Source of the DNA: Aricia agestis
Taxonomy: Eukaryota > Arthropoda > Insecta > Lepidoptera > Lycaenidae
DNA: 64,000 bases
Reading direction: 5' to 3'
Assembly: GCF_905147365.1 (NCBI RefSeq)
Contig: NC_056422.1
Span: forward strand, 498,501 to 562,500
The notes beneath the pieces are model-generated. The model ran no database searches and was not told where the DNA came from. It worked only from the letters and a program-made list of their open reading frames with translations. The position numbers and the translations under genes are program-made. The first letter of the stretch is position 1. Every line of letters starts with the position of its first letter. Shown here in pieces: positions 31,266-42,974 of the stretch.

Positions 31266-31737
31266 GAGGATTCCACACCGCCCTTTTTTCCATACAAACG
31301 TTGTCCCCTGTTTCCTCCCTGGATAATGCTAATAGAGTTATAATTTTTTTCCTGAATATCTACGGCCACTAATACAATGTCCCTATGTTTTCTTTTTTTT
31401 CATAATTTAATTATTAAATAAGGTATGAACGTTCAAAAACCCAAAAAAATGGCCAGATTTTCCACTGTGTTCAAACGTCCAGAAAACAGATTTGGCTAGA
31501 TTATACATAAAAAGCAAAACATAGGAACACAGCTCAAGCCTTTTTTTAATCTTTAATGAAAAAGTACTTAAATCGGTTAAGTTTTGGAGAAGGAATCAGG
31601 GGACAACGAATCGTTGATTTTCTGGATTTTCTGCAGTTGTCCCTATCGCGTTCTGCGGTATAGGTTTGAGGTAAGGGAGACAGCTATAGATATTACACGT
31701 ACTTTTTTTTCATTTCTCTAGCCCCTGTTGTATCCTC
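31266..31737. mobile_element. piggyBac-type MITE (TTAA target)
   Basis: TTAA flanks both ends (31262-31265, 31738-31741) and the ends are GAGGAT and ATCCTC. The second copy at 49933-50406 is in opposite orientation and is also flanked by TTAA. No transposase frame is present. The 53.5-kb block shows the uninterrupted target. Confidence 0.75.
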
Positions 31738-31741
31738 TTAA

Positions 31742-32380
31742 TTTAATATTTTTTGTCCTGTCCCTGGGCTGACACAATTCGCGAGGACTGACGAGGGTGA
31801 CAGGTGAAGTCCGTTGATCTCAGGAGCGTGTTGTCACCTGTCCGCTTCTACTAGGGTGACTATTATTTACCGAAAATACAGGACATGTCTCAAACAGCAG
31901 AAAAGGAAAGTACCGTAATTAAAAATAAAAACAAAATAAGTAAGTATAGGAAGAAAAACTATAGGAAAGTGCTGCAATTAAATATTGGATAAAAAAAGAT
32001 AAAATCTTTTCAAGGTCGCTGTCAAGTTTCTGTAATAACTAATAACTGATAAATTAAGTTATTTAAGTAACTAATAAGTAACATGTTTTCAAAATAGTCA
32101 TGACTCATTTTAGTTTAATAGATTGTAAAAATGCAAGTCAAACCAAGTGCAAAACATTTAAATTATACATTTATTACCAAAAAAAAGCAATGAAACTACA
32201 CACCTATCGAGTAAAGTTTATTTACCAAGAAGCGCATGGGTCTGATTTCTTTTAAAAGGTTAAATTACTTGAAAAATTTTATCATCATGTTTTTAAAAAT
32301 ATGATTCATCTCACATCTGACATTTTTATTACTTATACCTAACAATTCCTCTACAAAATATGAGCATGAAAGAAAAAAAT
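31742..32380. other. Intergenic DNA, no gene seen
   Basis: Unremarkable AT-rich sequence; no supported gene. Confidence 0.4.
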
Positions 32381-32540
32381 TAAATGACTAATAGGCCTCT
32401 TGGATATCTCTAGTGGCGCGGCGAGTGGCAGATTCAGGCAACACGTGGGTGTCAGAGTGCGATCAGCTGTGAAATACAGTTTACTAGTTAAAAATGAAAA
32501 CACGTTGAAAACGTTAAAAAGTGCTCTGAATAAGGAAAAT

Positions 32541-32591
32541 ATGGGCGGTACGAGGTACTGTTGTGTTGTAGGGTGCAAAAAAGGTTTCTGA
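32541..32591 (+). pseudogene. Orphan THAP-like N-terminal segment
   Basis: An ATG at 32541 opens MGGTRYCCVVGCKKGF and a stop. The C-x4-C spacing and the YCxVxGCK pattern match the first half of a THAP finger, as in THAP-A (KCSVYGCK). No donor or second half is evident. It may be a remnant of another family member or a chance match. An apparent leader with GC-richer sequence precedes it. Confidence 0.35.
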
Positions 32592-32854
32592 GACGGAATT
32601 GGGAAACGTATCGAAATCAACATGCTGATCATTAATCATGCTTAAATCTAAATCTCGCATGAATATTTCTAAAATATCACGTGCAAGTTATTTTTAATAC
32701 CATTGTTTTATGTATAATAAATACCAAACAACGCATAATCCTCAAACTCACTTTAGGTCGAAGTTTTATTTTACGATAGGCGATACACAACGGTAGAAAT
32801 AGATACACCTCACTTCATCTGTGCTTCATCGGCAATTTTCATATCCGTACTTAT

Positions 32855-33072
32855 TAGTATTATTATAAATGTACTTATTATAAGTCCGAAAGTGTGTCTG
32901 TCTGTCTTTTACCTCTTCACGGCTAAACCGCTAAACCAATTTTGCTGTTTGGCATGGAGATACTTACTTTGAGTCCCGGAAAACGACATAGGATACTTTT
33001 TATCCTGGAAAAATGTACGGTTCCCGTGCGATAAACGATTTTTGGCGCAACGGAGTTGCGGGCGTCATCTAG
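32855..33072 (+). mobile_element. Non-autonomous Helitron (family A), complete 3' end
   Basis: The 3' end has the hairpin GCGCAACGGAGTTGCG, then GGCGTCATCTAG, ending just before T (33069-33072). It carries the usual GTCTGTCTGTC microsatellite near its start. This is the clearest family A copy in the window. Confidence 0.7.
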
Positions 33073-33103
33073 TACAAACTACAAAAAATAGCACACAATA
33101 ATA

Positions 33104-33136
33104 TTATGGCAAAACAACGCTTGCCAGGTCAGCTAG
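33104..33136 (+). mobile_element. Helitron family B 3'-end fragment
   Basis: Only the terminal hairpin and end survive: GGCAAAACAACGCTTGCC, then AGGTCAGCTAG. Confidence 0.55.
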
Positions 33137-33179
33137 CACAAATTAAAGGTGTAATGCATAGCAACAATCAAGCCCTCGT

Positions 33180-33290
33180 CATAACACAACTTGGTGTATC
33201 TGTCCGGCGATCTCCGGCCGGAATGAGCCGGTCCGGCCGTCCGGAACGCGGACAAAGGGCCGGGCTCGTTGTGTATCATTTTCGGACAAT
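33180..33290. other. GC-rich patch (CCGG-rich), no gene assigned
   Basis: A short block repeatedly carrying TCCGGCCG-type words. It may be a promoter remnant or part of a hAT-like element, since CCGG words are frequent in the MITEs at 6308 and 27819; no inverted ends are seen. Confidence 0.3.
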
Positions 33291-33592
33291 AGTTTATTTT
33301 TAATTAAAAACGTGGCGCACCTCCTTTGTGATCGTGAATAGCTTGATTACAATTTCAACTTGTGCCGGGTCTTTTTGATCTGTGTGTTTGTGTGTGTGTA
33401 TGTTGCGTGATTTTACATCAAATAATATAATAGACAACTCCTAGAGGAATTTTATTTAATATAGAAGTTATCTCGGAAAGACCAGTTTCATTAACAAGTT
33501 TCAAATCAAATTTTAAGTAATATTATTTTATGTAAGTACTTAATTAGTTTAATATTTTGATGATTAGGTATTTTATCTTTTTGTATTAAGTA

Positions 33593-34350
33593 CTAGCTGT
33601 CCCGGCAAACGTTGTTTTGCCCATATTTTATTGAAGTGACTAATATATAAGTATGGCGCCATGGTCGTCCGACCTGGCTCTCTTAGGCATTTTCAAATAT
33701 TTAAGAAAATGTTAATAGCGTGTAATATTGTAGCTCTGAAAAGATCTAATAGATCTAAACTCACCTCTCGCACGCGACTCCCGCCTTGATTGACGCCCAC
33801 TTTGCAACGGGCCGGGCCGTGCAGTAGAAATCGTAATACATATTTTAATTTCGCCATAACTTCAAAACCAGACGTCCAATTTTAGTCATTCAAAGACCAA
33901 ATACTATCTACATAAACTGTACTTAGTGATTAAATAGTATGAGCAAAATAAACGCGTTTAAATGTAGTCCAAAAAAATTCAAGATTTTTTAAATTAAAAA
34001 AATGTTGTGCCTCACTCGACATAGATAGGTATAGTGTGTCGCGGACTTTTTTGTAGATATTTATAAGATCTACAATAAATATGAACATTTTATTATTCTA
34101 TCTATTATACTAGGCAGCGTACGCAAAATAAGTAACTTTTCTGGTCGATTTTTTACATTTTATCTCCGAAAAACCCAAACATCTTACGGAAACCTATTTT
34201 TTCCTAAATAAAATTTAGCCTATGTTACTCGTGGAAAATGTAGTTTTTGAATAGTGAAAGAATTTTAAAAATCAGTCCAGTAGTTTTTGAGCCTATTCAA
34301 TACAATTATACAAAAAAAAGTTTTCCTCTTTATAATATTAGTGTAGATTT
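33593..34350 (-). mobile_element. Helitron family B, long copy
   Basis: On the minus strand it ends GGCAAAACAACGTTTGCC, then GGGACAGCTAG (CTAG 33596-33593). The hairpin GGCAAA/TTTGCC is perfect. The 5' side is marked by TATAATATTAGTGTAGATT near 34350. No Rep/helicase frame is present. Confidence 0.6.
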
Positions 34351-36130
34351 AAATGTAACTTGAAAGTTAAAAAACAGGAACAATATTCATATGTATTAAG
34401 TAAGTAGGTATATTTATTCTAAACTCTCAAGTGCTAGGGTCTAGGATCTATTATAGGTCCTAGGTCGTTTAGAAAAATGCATTTCACCCATTATAAAAAT
34501 AAATAAAATTTGTTTTGTTTCTGAGTAGATTTTAAGAAAAAACTTTCAGAACGTTGACTACGCTACGGTGCCTACCATTTTCTAATCTGTCCCTTATTTG
34601 TCCTTATGTATAGTCACCCTACTCCTCCCGTTAGGTTCCCCGAAGTGGGACCTAGATGTAGGGACAGGTTATAGGTTAGGTCTGTCTAACTGTAAGTACT
34701 ATTGATTAACATTAGGCCACGACCGCACCGGTGCCACTTATCAAACTAGTTGGTCTTCTTGTTTGTTGGTCAAAACATAAATTATACAATACAATGTTAT
34801 ATTATTATGATATACATTTAGTGTGTGTTAACTGAATCCGAACCCTACCTAAATTAACTGGCCCTTCAATCAAAAACCTTTATTTGGAAAATGATAAGCA
34901 GACTCAAAAGTGAGTCTAGGCACAGGTCTAGAGTCTAGACTCTAGGTATGTCGTAGAAAATGGTCACGCTTCTAATAAGCTCTAATCTACCAGTTTTGAT
35001 GAATTAATTTTGGTATCGGGAACATACTTTGAGAGCTGGAGAAGGACATCTAGGATAGTTTCTACCTCAGTTTCTACTTTCTATTTTATCACGAAAAGTG
35101 TCCCGAAATTCTGGCAAAAACTAGTTTTTATTCTAAATGTATTATCTATCGCTCTTCGTGGTATTCTATTCTTCTAAGTTTGTGAAGTATATGTCATAGT
35201 TTAACCAATTTGGCTATTTTTAAGTTGTAGAAACGGATTTAACATCGCCGGGTCACGATGTCTCAATCTCAGATAAGACGAATAAAGAGCTAGGCGAGTA
35301 CCACGTCGATAGTTTCCGAGATACCATCAGACATACACACGATGTCATGTTGGTAGAGCTGAATAATGGTGCAGAGGTGACATTTCATACGAAATGTAAT
35401 TATTATAATATACGTAAGCCGTAAGATGGTTTACCGGTGAATATAGAAAATGTCTATTACACATACCTTTTTTTGAAAAGATTGTGTTAGCTTGTAGAAG
35501 TCGCAGACTAGCATAGTCAACTTTAGAAAAGAAGTTATCCGTGACCCTTGTCTCTACATCGTTTGAAAAATACAAAACTAATATTTAAATGCACGTACAT
35601 ATATGTATCTTTGTGTCTCTGTTATTACTTAGTTACTGAATATTTGGTAAGGTATTTTTATTATCAGTATCCTTATTTATATTATCAGTATCAGCTAGAT
35701 AGCTTGGGACCAGTTTATACTGGAAAAATGTGTGGTTTTTGCGCGATAATTTTTTTAGGAGTCCATATAAAGCACCTTTTTCAATATTTTAAAGACGTCA
35801 ATAGTTTTCGCTATGTATGTATCTGCTCTGTCCGCTGTATGATCACGTGAACTACGTGGGCTGACTCTGTAAGTGGACGACACAGGTTAAGTAACAGGTT
35901 GTTGAGGCGGCTATACATTATACATTATGTATACTGGTATATACTATCGCAAGTATAGGGAACGTGCAGGTAATGCTAGCGCAATAAACACAACAAGCTT
36001 AGGACTAGCAGTATCGTGTTTATTTTTTTTTTCTTGGAAGTTATAAGTATTAAATACCTATATGATAAACCTAACTAATAAACCTACTATAAATTATAAT
36101 ATTATAATAAAAATCTAGTGACTTCGAAAT
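34351..36130. other. Intergenic DNA, no gene seen
   Basis: AT-rich with no supported coding region. Short words resembling other repeats occur, but no element ends could be placed. Confidence 0.4.
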
Positions 36131-36131
36131 A

Positions 36132-36907
36132 TATATGTCGCAGCCGACTAGTTTGAATAGCCGTTCAATCAAACAGCTAGCCCTTTGACTGAACAACGCC
36201 ATTCAATCACACGTCTAGCTTTTATATTGAATATTTTAGTCGCTCAAAACGTTCAACATTACAGCTGATTCAATAGCTGCCGTCTAATTAAAGTAGTTCA
36301 GCGCGCACCGCTGCGGCGCTAGGTGCGTTTTATTTACAATTTGGCGTCAACTAGCAGGTGTTTGTTGGTGTTTGTGGTTGTTTTTCGGAAAGAAAGTAGT
36401 TTATAAAAGTTACAAGTGTTTTAATAACACTTGTAACTTTTATTAACTAGAGACAAAAATTGAAGAGGCACATACGAGTGAATTAAAATTTCAACAAATA
36501 TTCGAGGAGAAATTACGGGATTATGAAATGGATGGACGCAGCCGCCTCCGAAAGGGGGGTTCGGGGGGCACAGCCCCCCATCAAAACAAAAACAAACACA
36601 ATCTAGAAAGTCCAAAAGTTGGTTAGGTTAGGTTAGAACATAGACCACAACACAGAGGGAGCCGAGCGAACGCAGCGAGCGTGCTGCGGCAGCAGCCGGT
36701 AACCACCGTCAAATAAAAAAGGGGGGGGGGGGGGGGGGGGCAAAACAAAAAAACCAGTTGGCTAAACGTCGTCTAGCTGTAGTGTTGAACGTTGTAGTCA
36801 ACAAGTCGGCTAAACGACGTATAGCCGTGTGATTGAATGGCGTTGTTCAGTCAAAGGGCTAGCTGTTTGATTGAACGGCTATTTAAACCAGTCGGCTGCG
36901 ACATATA
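36132..36907. mobile_element. 776-bp element with about 85-bp inverted ends
   Basis: Both ends carry TATATGTCGCAGCCGACT, ATAGCCGTTCAATCAAACAG and CAACGCCATTCAATCACACG in inverse order. The interior has a 16-base-arm hairpin (36405-36441), a GGGGGTTCGGGGGG block and a run of about 20 G (36721-36740). No transposase frame is visible. Target duplication is not certain because the flanks are AT repeats. Confidence 0.65.
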
Positions 36908-38614
36908 AATCACATTAACAATTTATCACATAAAATATGTACCTATGACTCAAACATAAACGTATTGTTTTTAGGGTTCCGTTATAATAACAAAATTAAA
37001 AAATGGGCTAGCATGGTCACCAGTAGAAATGCGAAAGTATAGACAAACTGTGGACATAACCTTCAGGTGCCGTTCCGATCTTTTTTCGTTTCGAAAAATT
37101 CAATTAAAATGCCACTTTATGACAGACTATAGTCCTAAAAATTTAAATAATATCCTACTTAGGGCATCGAAACCCGGACCCAATTTTCAAAACCCGGGTT
37201 TTCGGGTTTTTTAAAATGAAAACCCGGGTACCTGGGTTTTTCGGGTTTTTTCGGGTTTTCTTAAAATTCAAAGATTAACGATGCGAAAATACTTTAAATA
37301 TGATTTTCAGCGATTGCCAACACCTTTCCAGTAAAATACTATTTAAATACCATAGTGTGCGGTCACGGCAGTGCCCAACCAAGTCTCGAGTGAACGGGCA
37401 CGGCCGTACCATACTTTTATAGAAGCGACTATTTACATATCCTATTATATTATATTGGATCTTATCAAAGCTAGGGATTAAGATTATGGGGCCAAGATTA
37501 AGTATTACAACAAGCTTCACCTCCAAATTACATATTATATTATGAATTATTGTATTTGTATTTTATCAAATATATAAAAATATAAAAATTTATCAATGAT
37601 TTTTGAAGACAGTAAATGGAAGAATAACCTTAAATATAAAACGTATGCCAACAAATCTTTATTTAATCTTTTACATTTTTATTGCTGATTGTCACGTTAT
37701 TAATAATTAATTAGTTCTAATTGATGTTGGCATACATTATACCTGTAATTAATTGTTTGTGCGTTTTTTTACTTAAAATTGCCTTTTGTCTGCCTTGCTA
37801 CAGTATGAAGCCGAATGTTCTTTGCAATTTAAGGTAACTTTTCTGTCATCTAACTTAGTTGAAAATCTTAAATTATTGAAAAATCTTACATTACACTACA
37901 TCTCAAAGCTTTTTGTAGTCATTAGTTCTAGACACAACAGACAAAATTCTTGTCAGATTACCATATAATTGATCAGACCAGACTATTATATTATGGCAAA
38001 TGCGGAAGGTTGCTTTTAAGGAATTTGGAAGATTAACCCCATGGTTGGCATTCTGTTACACACAAGAAATTGTCTCTGGCGCTGGTGCTGGTAAAAACTC
38101 TGCTTGTTATATTTCATCTCGATTCACTAAAATAACGTGTTTTAATAATTCCGCAGTGAGTATGACATCCACGGCCGGCTAAAGAAAGCCACCATTCGTC
38201 CTATTATGTGTTACCAACATCAGTCTCTAAAGCAATGAAAAGCAATCTGCCGTATTTGCCAGACCGCAATACAAAAATATGGATTCAGATTATACTTGAT
38301 GGAAACACCTTGGCATGGTTTTGTCAGTTTCTAGGGGCTGGTTGCTTTCCTGGAACCTTTTTACTGATTGCATAATCTTATTATTATCGCTTTTTGTTAT
38401 GTTGTAAATACAAATAATGACAAAAAACATAACGACAAACGAAAACCTTTAAGGGTTTTTAGTAAGTTAGACGACTGAAAATAATGATTTTAAATTCCTA
38501 AGAAGACTGGGCTGACGCCACAAGCAGAGCACAAAAAATATTTTTTAGTAAAAACAATGCCAAACATCGATCAGTATAAATTACTGAGTAATTTATACAC
38601 AGTAATTTATGCGA

Positions 38615-38960
38615 TGTCCCGCGCGGCTTCGCCCGCGTAAATTGGGAATTATACGGAAACCGTACATTTTCCCATAAAAAATAGCTTATGTTCCTACTCC
38701 CTTCACTTGGTTTACTCTATATCTGTGTCAAATATTGCCATAAAAATTGCTCCAGTAGTTTGTAATTTCTAATATTTCCCTCGTTTTTTCCTCATTTTCC
38801 TGAGTTTCTTCGGTCGTATTACTCTTAGCGTGATAATATATAGAATATAGTCTTACTCGATAAATGATCTAACACTGAGATAAGTTATTAAATCGGACCT
38901 GTAGTTCCTGAGATTTACGCGTTCAAGCAAACATACTCTTCATGTTTATAATATTAGGTA
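38615..38960 (-). mobile_element. Helitron-like repeat nested in the 3.7-kb element
   Basis: It has the GCGCGGCTTCGCCCGCG hairpin-like end and text shared, in inverse order, with the copy at 7440-8092 (TCGGACCTGTAGTTCCTGAG; CGCGTTCAAGCAAAC). Confidence 0.5.
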
Positions 38961-39027
38961 GGTAAGTATAGATTTTTGTTATTATCGCTTGACAAACTCG
39001 AGTCTCGATCTAAAAGATTATGAAATG

Positions 39028-39028
39028 G

Positions 39029-39062
<34 letters not shown>

Positions 39063-39067
39063 GATGA
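39028..39067. repeat. (TGA)n microsatellite
   Basis: About eleven TGA units, then AAGATGAATG. On the other strand it reads as a run of His codons in one frame, which is not a gene. Confidence 0.85.
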
Positions 39068-39299
39068 ATGTAATTTGCATAGTAGCATATGCTTTCCGTT
39101 CTTAAAACAACGCCGAAACTCCCAAACTTGTATCTATAAAGAATCAGGAGTTCTCTCAGCACCTTCCGAACTATAGTATACCAGTGGTATACCTCGGTGC
39201 AAAATATTACTGGTTGGTAGCATATGCTTAGAATACTTCTCACGAAACCACATGTTTCCCTATAAATTTTAAGGAGTTCCCTCGATTACTTATGGATCC

Positions 39300-39660
39300 T
39301 TCATCAGATAACCACTTTTGTGAATATTATACCAAATTGGGATGATACCCTATATACCAAAAGAAAAATTTTGAAAATCGGTTAACAAACGGCGAAGTAA
39401 TCGTTTAATATAAGAAAACAAACATAACACCTCCCCCGTTTTGAAAGTCGGTTAAAATTGTAGCCTATGTGTTATTCTGATGTATAAGCTATATTATTGT
39501 AAAGTTTCATTAAAATCCGTTCAGTAGTTTTTGTGTGAAAGAGTAACAAACATCCATACATCCACACATCCATACATCCACCCATCCATACATCCACACA
39601 TCCATACAACCACACATCCATACATCCAAACAAACTTTCGCCTTTATAATATTAGTAGGA
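39300..39660 (+). repeat. Interspersed repeat with (CATCCATA/CACATC)n microsatellite
   Basis: It shares, in inverse orientation, TTTTGAAAGTCGGTTAAAAT, AGTTTCATTAAAATCC and TTATAATATTAGTAGGA with 44540-44840. A CATCCATACATCCACA-type run fills 39550-39630. Confidence 0.6.
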
Positions 39661-40727
39661 TTACTATTAATTTGACAATCAGCTATAAAAATATCTCATT
39701 CGAATGAAATTTTCAGTTTATAAAACGAAATAAAGATTTGTTGACTTGTCATTGATTTTTATGACTGTTGATACCTGTGATTGCTTTAGAAACGATAAAA
39801 TTCGGAAAAGTGTTTTAATAATATGTTTTTTTAAATACCAAAAAATAAGCTATCATTGTTCCAAACACTGTCTTCAAAAATTCCTGACAGGTTTTTAGAT
39901 ATTCCAAAAATACAAATGTCCCGAAGACTTTGTTGATGGGTGTATTTTATCAGCAATTACGGTCCATACAAGTTTCAACGTTTTGTCACTAACTACTCAC
40001 TAATCAAAAGTCTACGGTACTTTCAGCAGACTTAGAAGTTAGAACCCTTTGAAGCTGTCCATACTTTATTTTGTAAGGCTTTGATCACATAATAAACAAA
40101 ACTGTGGTCAATCACTGAATGTTGATTGAAAACTATAAAATAAGTTTAACAGGACTTGGCTTCTATGAAATTTGAAAAGTTTTTGCGAAGGATAGATTGT
40201 TTGAAGACACTTGGCTTTTTTTACATTGAATAGTTTTGGTAGGATTTTTAAAATATGTATTATTAATAAATATTTTTATGACAATTAGTCTTTAATGCTC
40301 TTAAAACTAAACTTTTACTTTAAAATATTATATTTTTATTTAATTATGATTTATGACCAATATAAATAATTAAACCTATACAATATGTTATAAAAATAAA
40401 TAATTTGTATGTTAGTTTGTTATAAATACCTTAAATCAGGCCTGGCCTTTATTAATTATCAAAAAAATGAAAAACCCGAAAAGCTCGAAAAACCATTTTT
40501 GAAAGCCGGGTTTTTTCATGATTCGATCTCGATGCCCTAATCCTACTCTATGAGATAATATACTAATAGTCTGTCATAAAGCGGCATTTTAATTGAATTT
40601 TTGTCAGTAGTGATTAGCCGCGGTAAAGATCGGAACGACACCTTAAGTTTATGTCCACAGTTTGTCTATACTTTCGCATTTCTACCGGTGACCATGCTAG
40701 GGCTACTGGTAGGGCTACTAACATGTT

Positions 40728-41751
40728 TTAGTCGTCTACATAGTCTACATAGTCATAAAGGGCGCACACCTCCGAATAGCTATTGATTGGCCCTTTGTCT
40801 GTGAATCTACTGGGATCTAGCAGACAATTGTTGAAGGTTTCTCTGACGAACTCGTACGCTGTTGGCGAATGACCGTACAGCGTGAAGCAGAAGTTCCTGA
40901 ACTCCTCAGAGCATATAATATCCGTATTGGAGTCCTTGTGGTAGATGTGACGGAAGAGTTCTGACGCTATCCGGTTCTCGCTCGAGGAAGTCACATCACG
41001 CTGAATCTTCTTGGCGATTATAGTCTTCAGCGCGAATTTCCTCTCCTCCAACCGTCGAATCTTCTGCTGCGCGCTTCTCAGCTTCGACCTGTAACTATTA
41101 CAGAGGCTCTCGCTTTTCCTTAACTTCTTCCTCAATCTGTTCTCCATCGCGGTATCGTACACGGAGTCCAGATCAGATTCTCTGATATCATCTTGTTCTA
41201 AAAAGCTTCTGGGCATTTCGTGCATTTGGATGGAATTTGAAGGTTCTGTTGATGGTAATTCTTCAAAGGACATCAATTTCACAATATTAGGAGTAGAATC
41301 AGGCTCCACTTTTACGTTGATTCCGTCCAAGGGATCCAACTGCTCCTGCTTTATGTCTTGCATATTCACCGAGAGACTCGATTCCTCTATCTTTACGGTC
41401 GTTATACGTTGAGATGGACCCGATTCTTCCATCTTCACATTCGATACACCATTAGAGGGACTGCATTGTACTTTTTTTATATTTGGTACATGTTCGAAGG
41501 ATATTTCCATGGATGTACCCGCTTTGTCTTGGTTTGCCCCTGCTATATCCTCCCTAGTGATGCCGAGGTTTCTCGACGGTTTAGCTTTCTTTTTGGTTAA
41601 GCGTCTACCTTTCATGGTGAAGTACATGTCGTCGTCGTCAAAATGCAGCGAGCAGACGACGCAGAATTTCGACGGCGTCCAGTCTTTGTCCTCCCTGCTT
41701 TGACGGATGATGCGGATCCACGCGTTGCGGAGATCGAAGTCAGTCGGGAAT
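40728..41751 (-). CDS. THAP-D exon 2: finger completion, SUMO-like sites, coiled coil, C-terminal block
   Basis: The exon follows TTCCTTTTCAG and is joined in phase 2 to exon 1; together they encode 366 residues. It completes the THAP finger (Trp37, Cys59-x2-His62-Phe63). Residues about 130-175 hold four psi-K-x-E sites (VKME, VKIE, IKQE, VKVE). A basic, Leu/Arg-rich segment at about 226-276 is a likely coiled coil for dimerisation. Residues about 309-339 (RNFCFTLYGHSPTAYEFVRE...) match the short block shared by many THAP and P-element-like proteins. The stop lies next to the inverted end of a 3.7-kb transposon. The protein is probably a nuclear DNA-binding regulator; its target is unknown. 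Confidence 0.88.
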
Positions 41752-41814
41752 CTGAAAAGGAACAAGTGTGGTAAAAAAAATATAAGTAATCTAATATCAC
41801 GGACGTAAAAAAAG

Positions 41815-42412
41815 TATCTAATATATGAAATTCTCGTGTCACGGAGTGCGTGGCTGAATACCTCTGAAACGGCTCGACCAATTTTCGTGAATCTTAGCGC
41901 GGCTTGGGTAGAGAATCGGACAACATCTATTTTTTTTTATATTGTTATTTCCATTTGTTCAATAAATAATAGTAAAATCTAAAATATACTAAATTATTAC
42001 AACTCGAGACCATAAAGTTAATATACCTAGCGGAATAGAGAAACAAAGGCCTGAGCAAGAGAGATGTCACTATCAGTAACACTGAGTGGTAAAAAGAGAC
42101 GTGTGATACATGACAGTAGCACTCTTTTTTTGACGTCCAGTCGGCACGTGCCGCACGTTGACAATTTAATCTCATAGAATTCATGTTCAATCGTTTGACA
42201 GCTCGAGATTGTTGCTCTATTCCGCTAGGTATATTAACTTTATGCTCGAGACTGACGGCGACCATTGTTTATGCGACTAGGACGGGACAGCGATGATGGA
42301 CGTTGTCATGGTGACATACTTATTTAGTCACGTCAATAAAATGTGGGCGAAATCATGGCGAAATACTTTGTATGGCAAAACAACGTTTGCTCGGACAGGT
42401 AGTATAATAATT
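41815..42412 (+). mobile_element. Helitron family B copy carrying a hAT MITE
   Basis: It matches the THAP-A intron repeat at 1514-1800 and then continues to the hairpin end GGCAAAACAACGTTTGC, TCGGACAGGTAG before T. The last bases read GTAG where other copies have CTAG. The nested MITE occupies 42011-42244. Confidence 0.65.
42011..42244. mobile_element. hAT-type MITE with 8-bp target duplication CTCGAGAC
   Basis: The inverted ends are perfect over 30 bases, starting CATAAAGTTAATATACCTAG. CTCGAGAC flanks both sides (42003-42010, 42245-42252). The related Helitron copy at 1.7 kb has a single CTCGAGAC at the same place, so the insertion is newer than the Helitron. Confidence 0.9.
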
Positions 42413-42974
42413 ATAATATTATATAACCTACTTGGAATCGAAGTAAAATTACAGCAAAATTGTGGTAGTATGTTACATAAACAATTTTACATTTTTTTTA
42501 CATACACTTGTGTTTTTATAGGATGCCCTAGAATATAATACAAACTTCATACACCCTGATAAAGCTGGAGACAAAAACAGTCGCGGGTGATGCACGCGGC
42601 TTGTTTGTATCTGATTAATTGCAAATTGGCTGGCTGGACGTTTTTTTGCGTCCGCGGACGGTATGAACGAGAAACGTGCACATTGTTGACAGCTTAACTC
42701 TCGAAAAGTCCCAAAATTCGTTCCCAGGTTAACACTCGTAAATCGATCGCTCAGAATTCAGATATGGGCCCAGTTACCTACTGACATATACGCGTAAATT
42801 GTATGACCGACCCGAGTACGACTATCGACAAGCAACCAAAAGTACGAGAGTGCATTTCATCGAAGTTGGAATTTTCGTACTTTTGACACTTTAATTATAA
42901 GTTATAACAGCTGTCGTTCTCGTTACTAAACAGTAAACAACAGCATTTTGCTAAACTTCAAAATTATAATATAC

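Larger units (their letters stand above)
37008..40700. mobile_element. 3.7-kb element with about 230-260-bp inverted ends
   Basis: Left 37008-37265 and right about 40470-40700 are inverted copies. Shared words include CTAGCATGGTCACC, GAAATGCGAAAGTATAGACA, CAATTAAAATGCC and CGGGTTTTTC-rich parts. The interior holds no intact transposase; short frames near 38000-38360 are not recognised. A Helitron-like copy (38615-38960), a (TGA)n run and the repeat at about 39300-39660 are nested inside. The right end lies 27 bases from the stop codon of THAP-D. Confidence 0.65.
41752..42974 (-). other. THAP-D intron 1 containing a Helitron and a nested MITE
   Basis: The intron is bounded by G|GTATAT and CAG on the minus strand. 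Most of its 3' half is the Helitron at 41815-42412. The part next to exon 1 (42413-42974) is largely unique. Confidence 0.7.

Noticed and set aside
39010..39243. His-run peptide (minus strand)
   Set aside because: It is simply the (TGA)n microsatellite read in reverse.
39530..39640. CRISPR-like regularly spaced repeat (CATCCATA...CACATC)
   Set aside because: Short degenerate microsatellite units without unique spacers, within a eukaryotic interspersed repeat.
41230..41703. Plus-strand frames inside THAP-D
   Set aside because: Antisense of a spliced, domain-bearing gene; no features of their own.
1500..42345. Shared sequence in the first introns of THAP-A and THAP-D as evidence of an ancient common intron
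   Set aside because: It is a Helitron copy in opposite orientation relative to the two genes and occurs by independent insertion.
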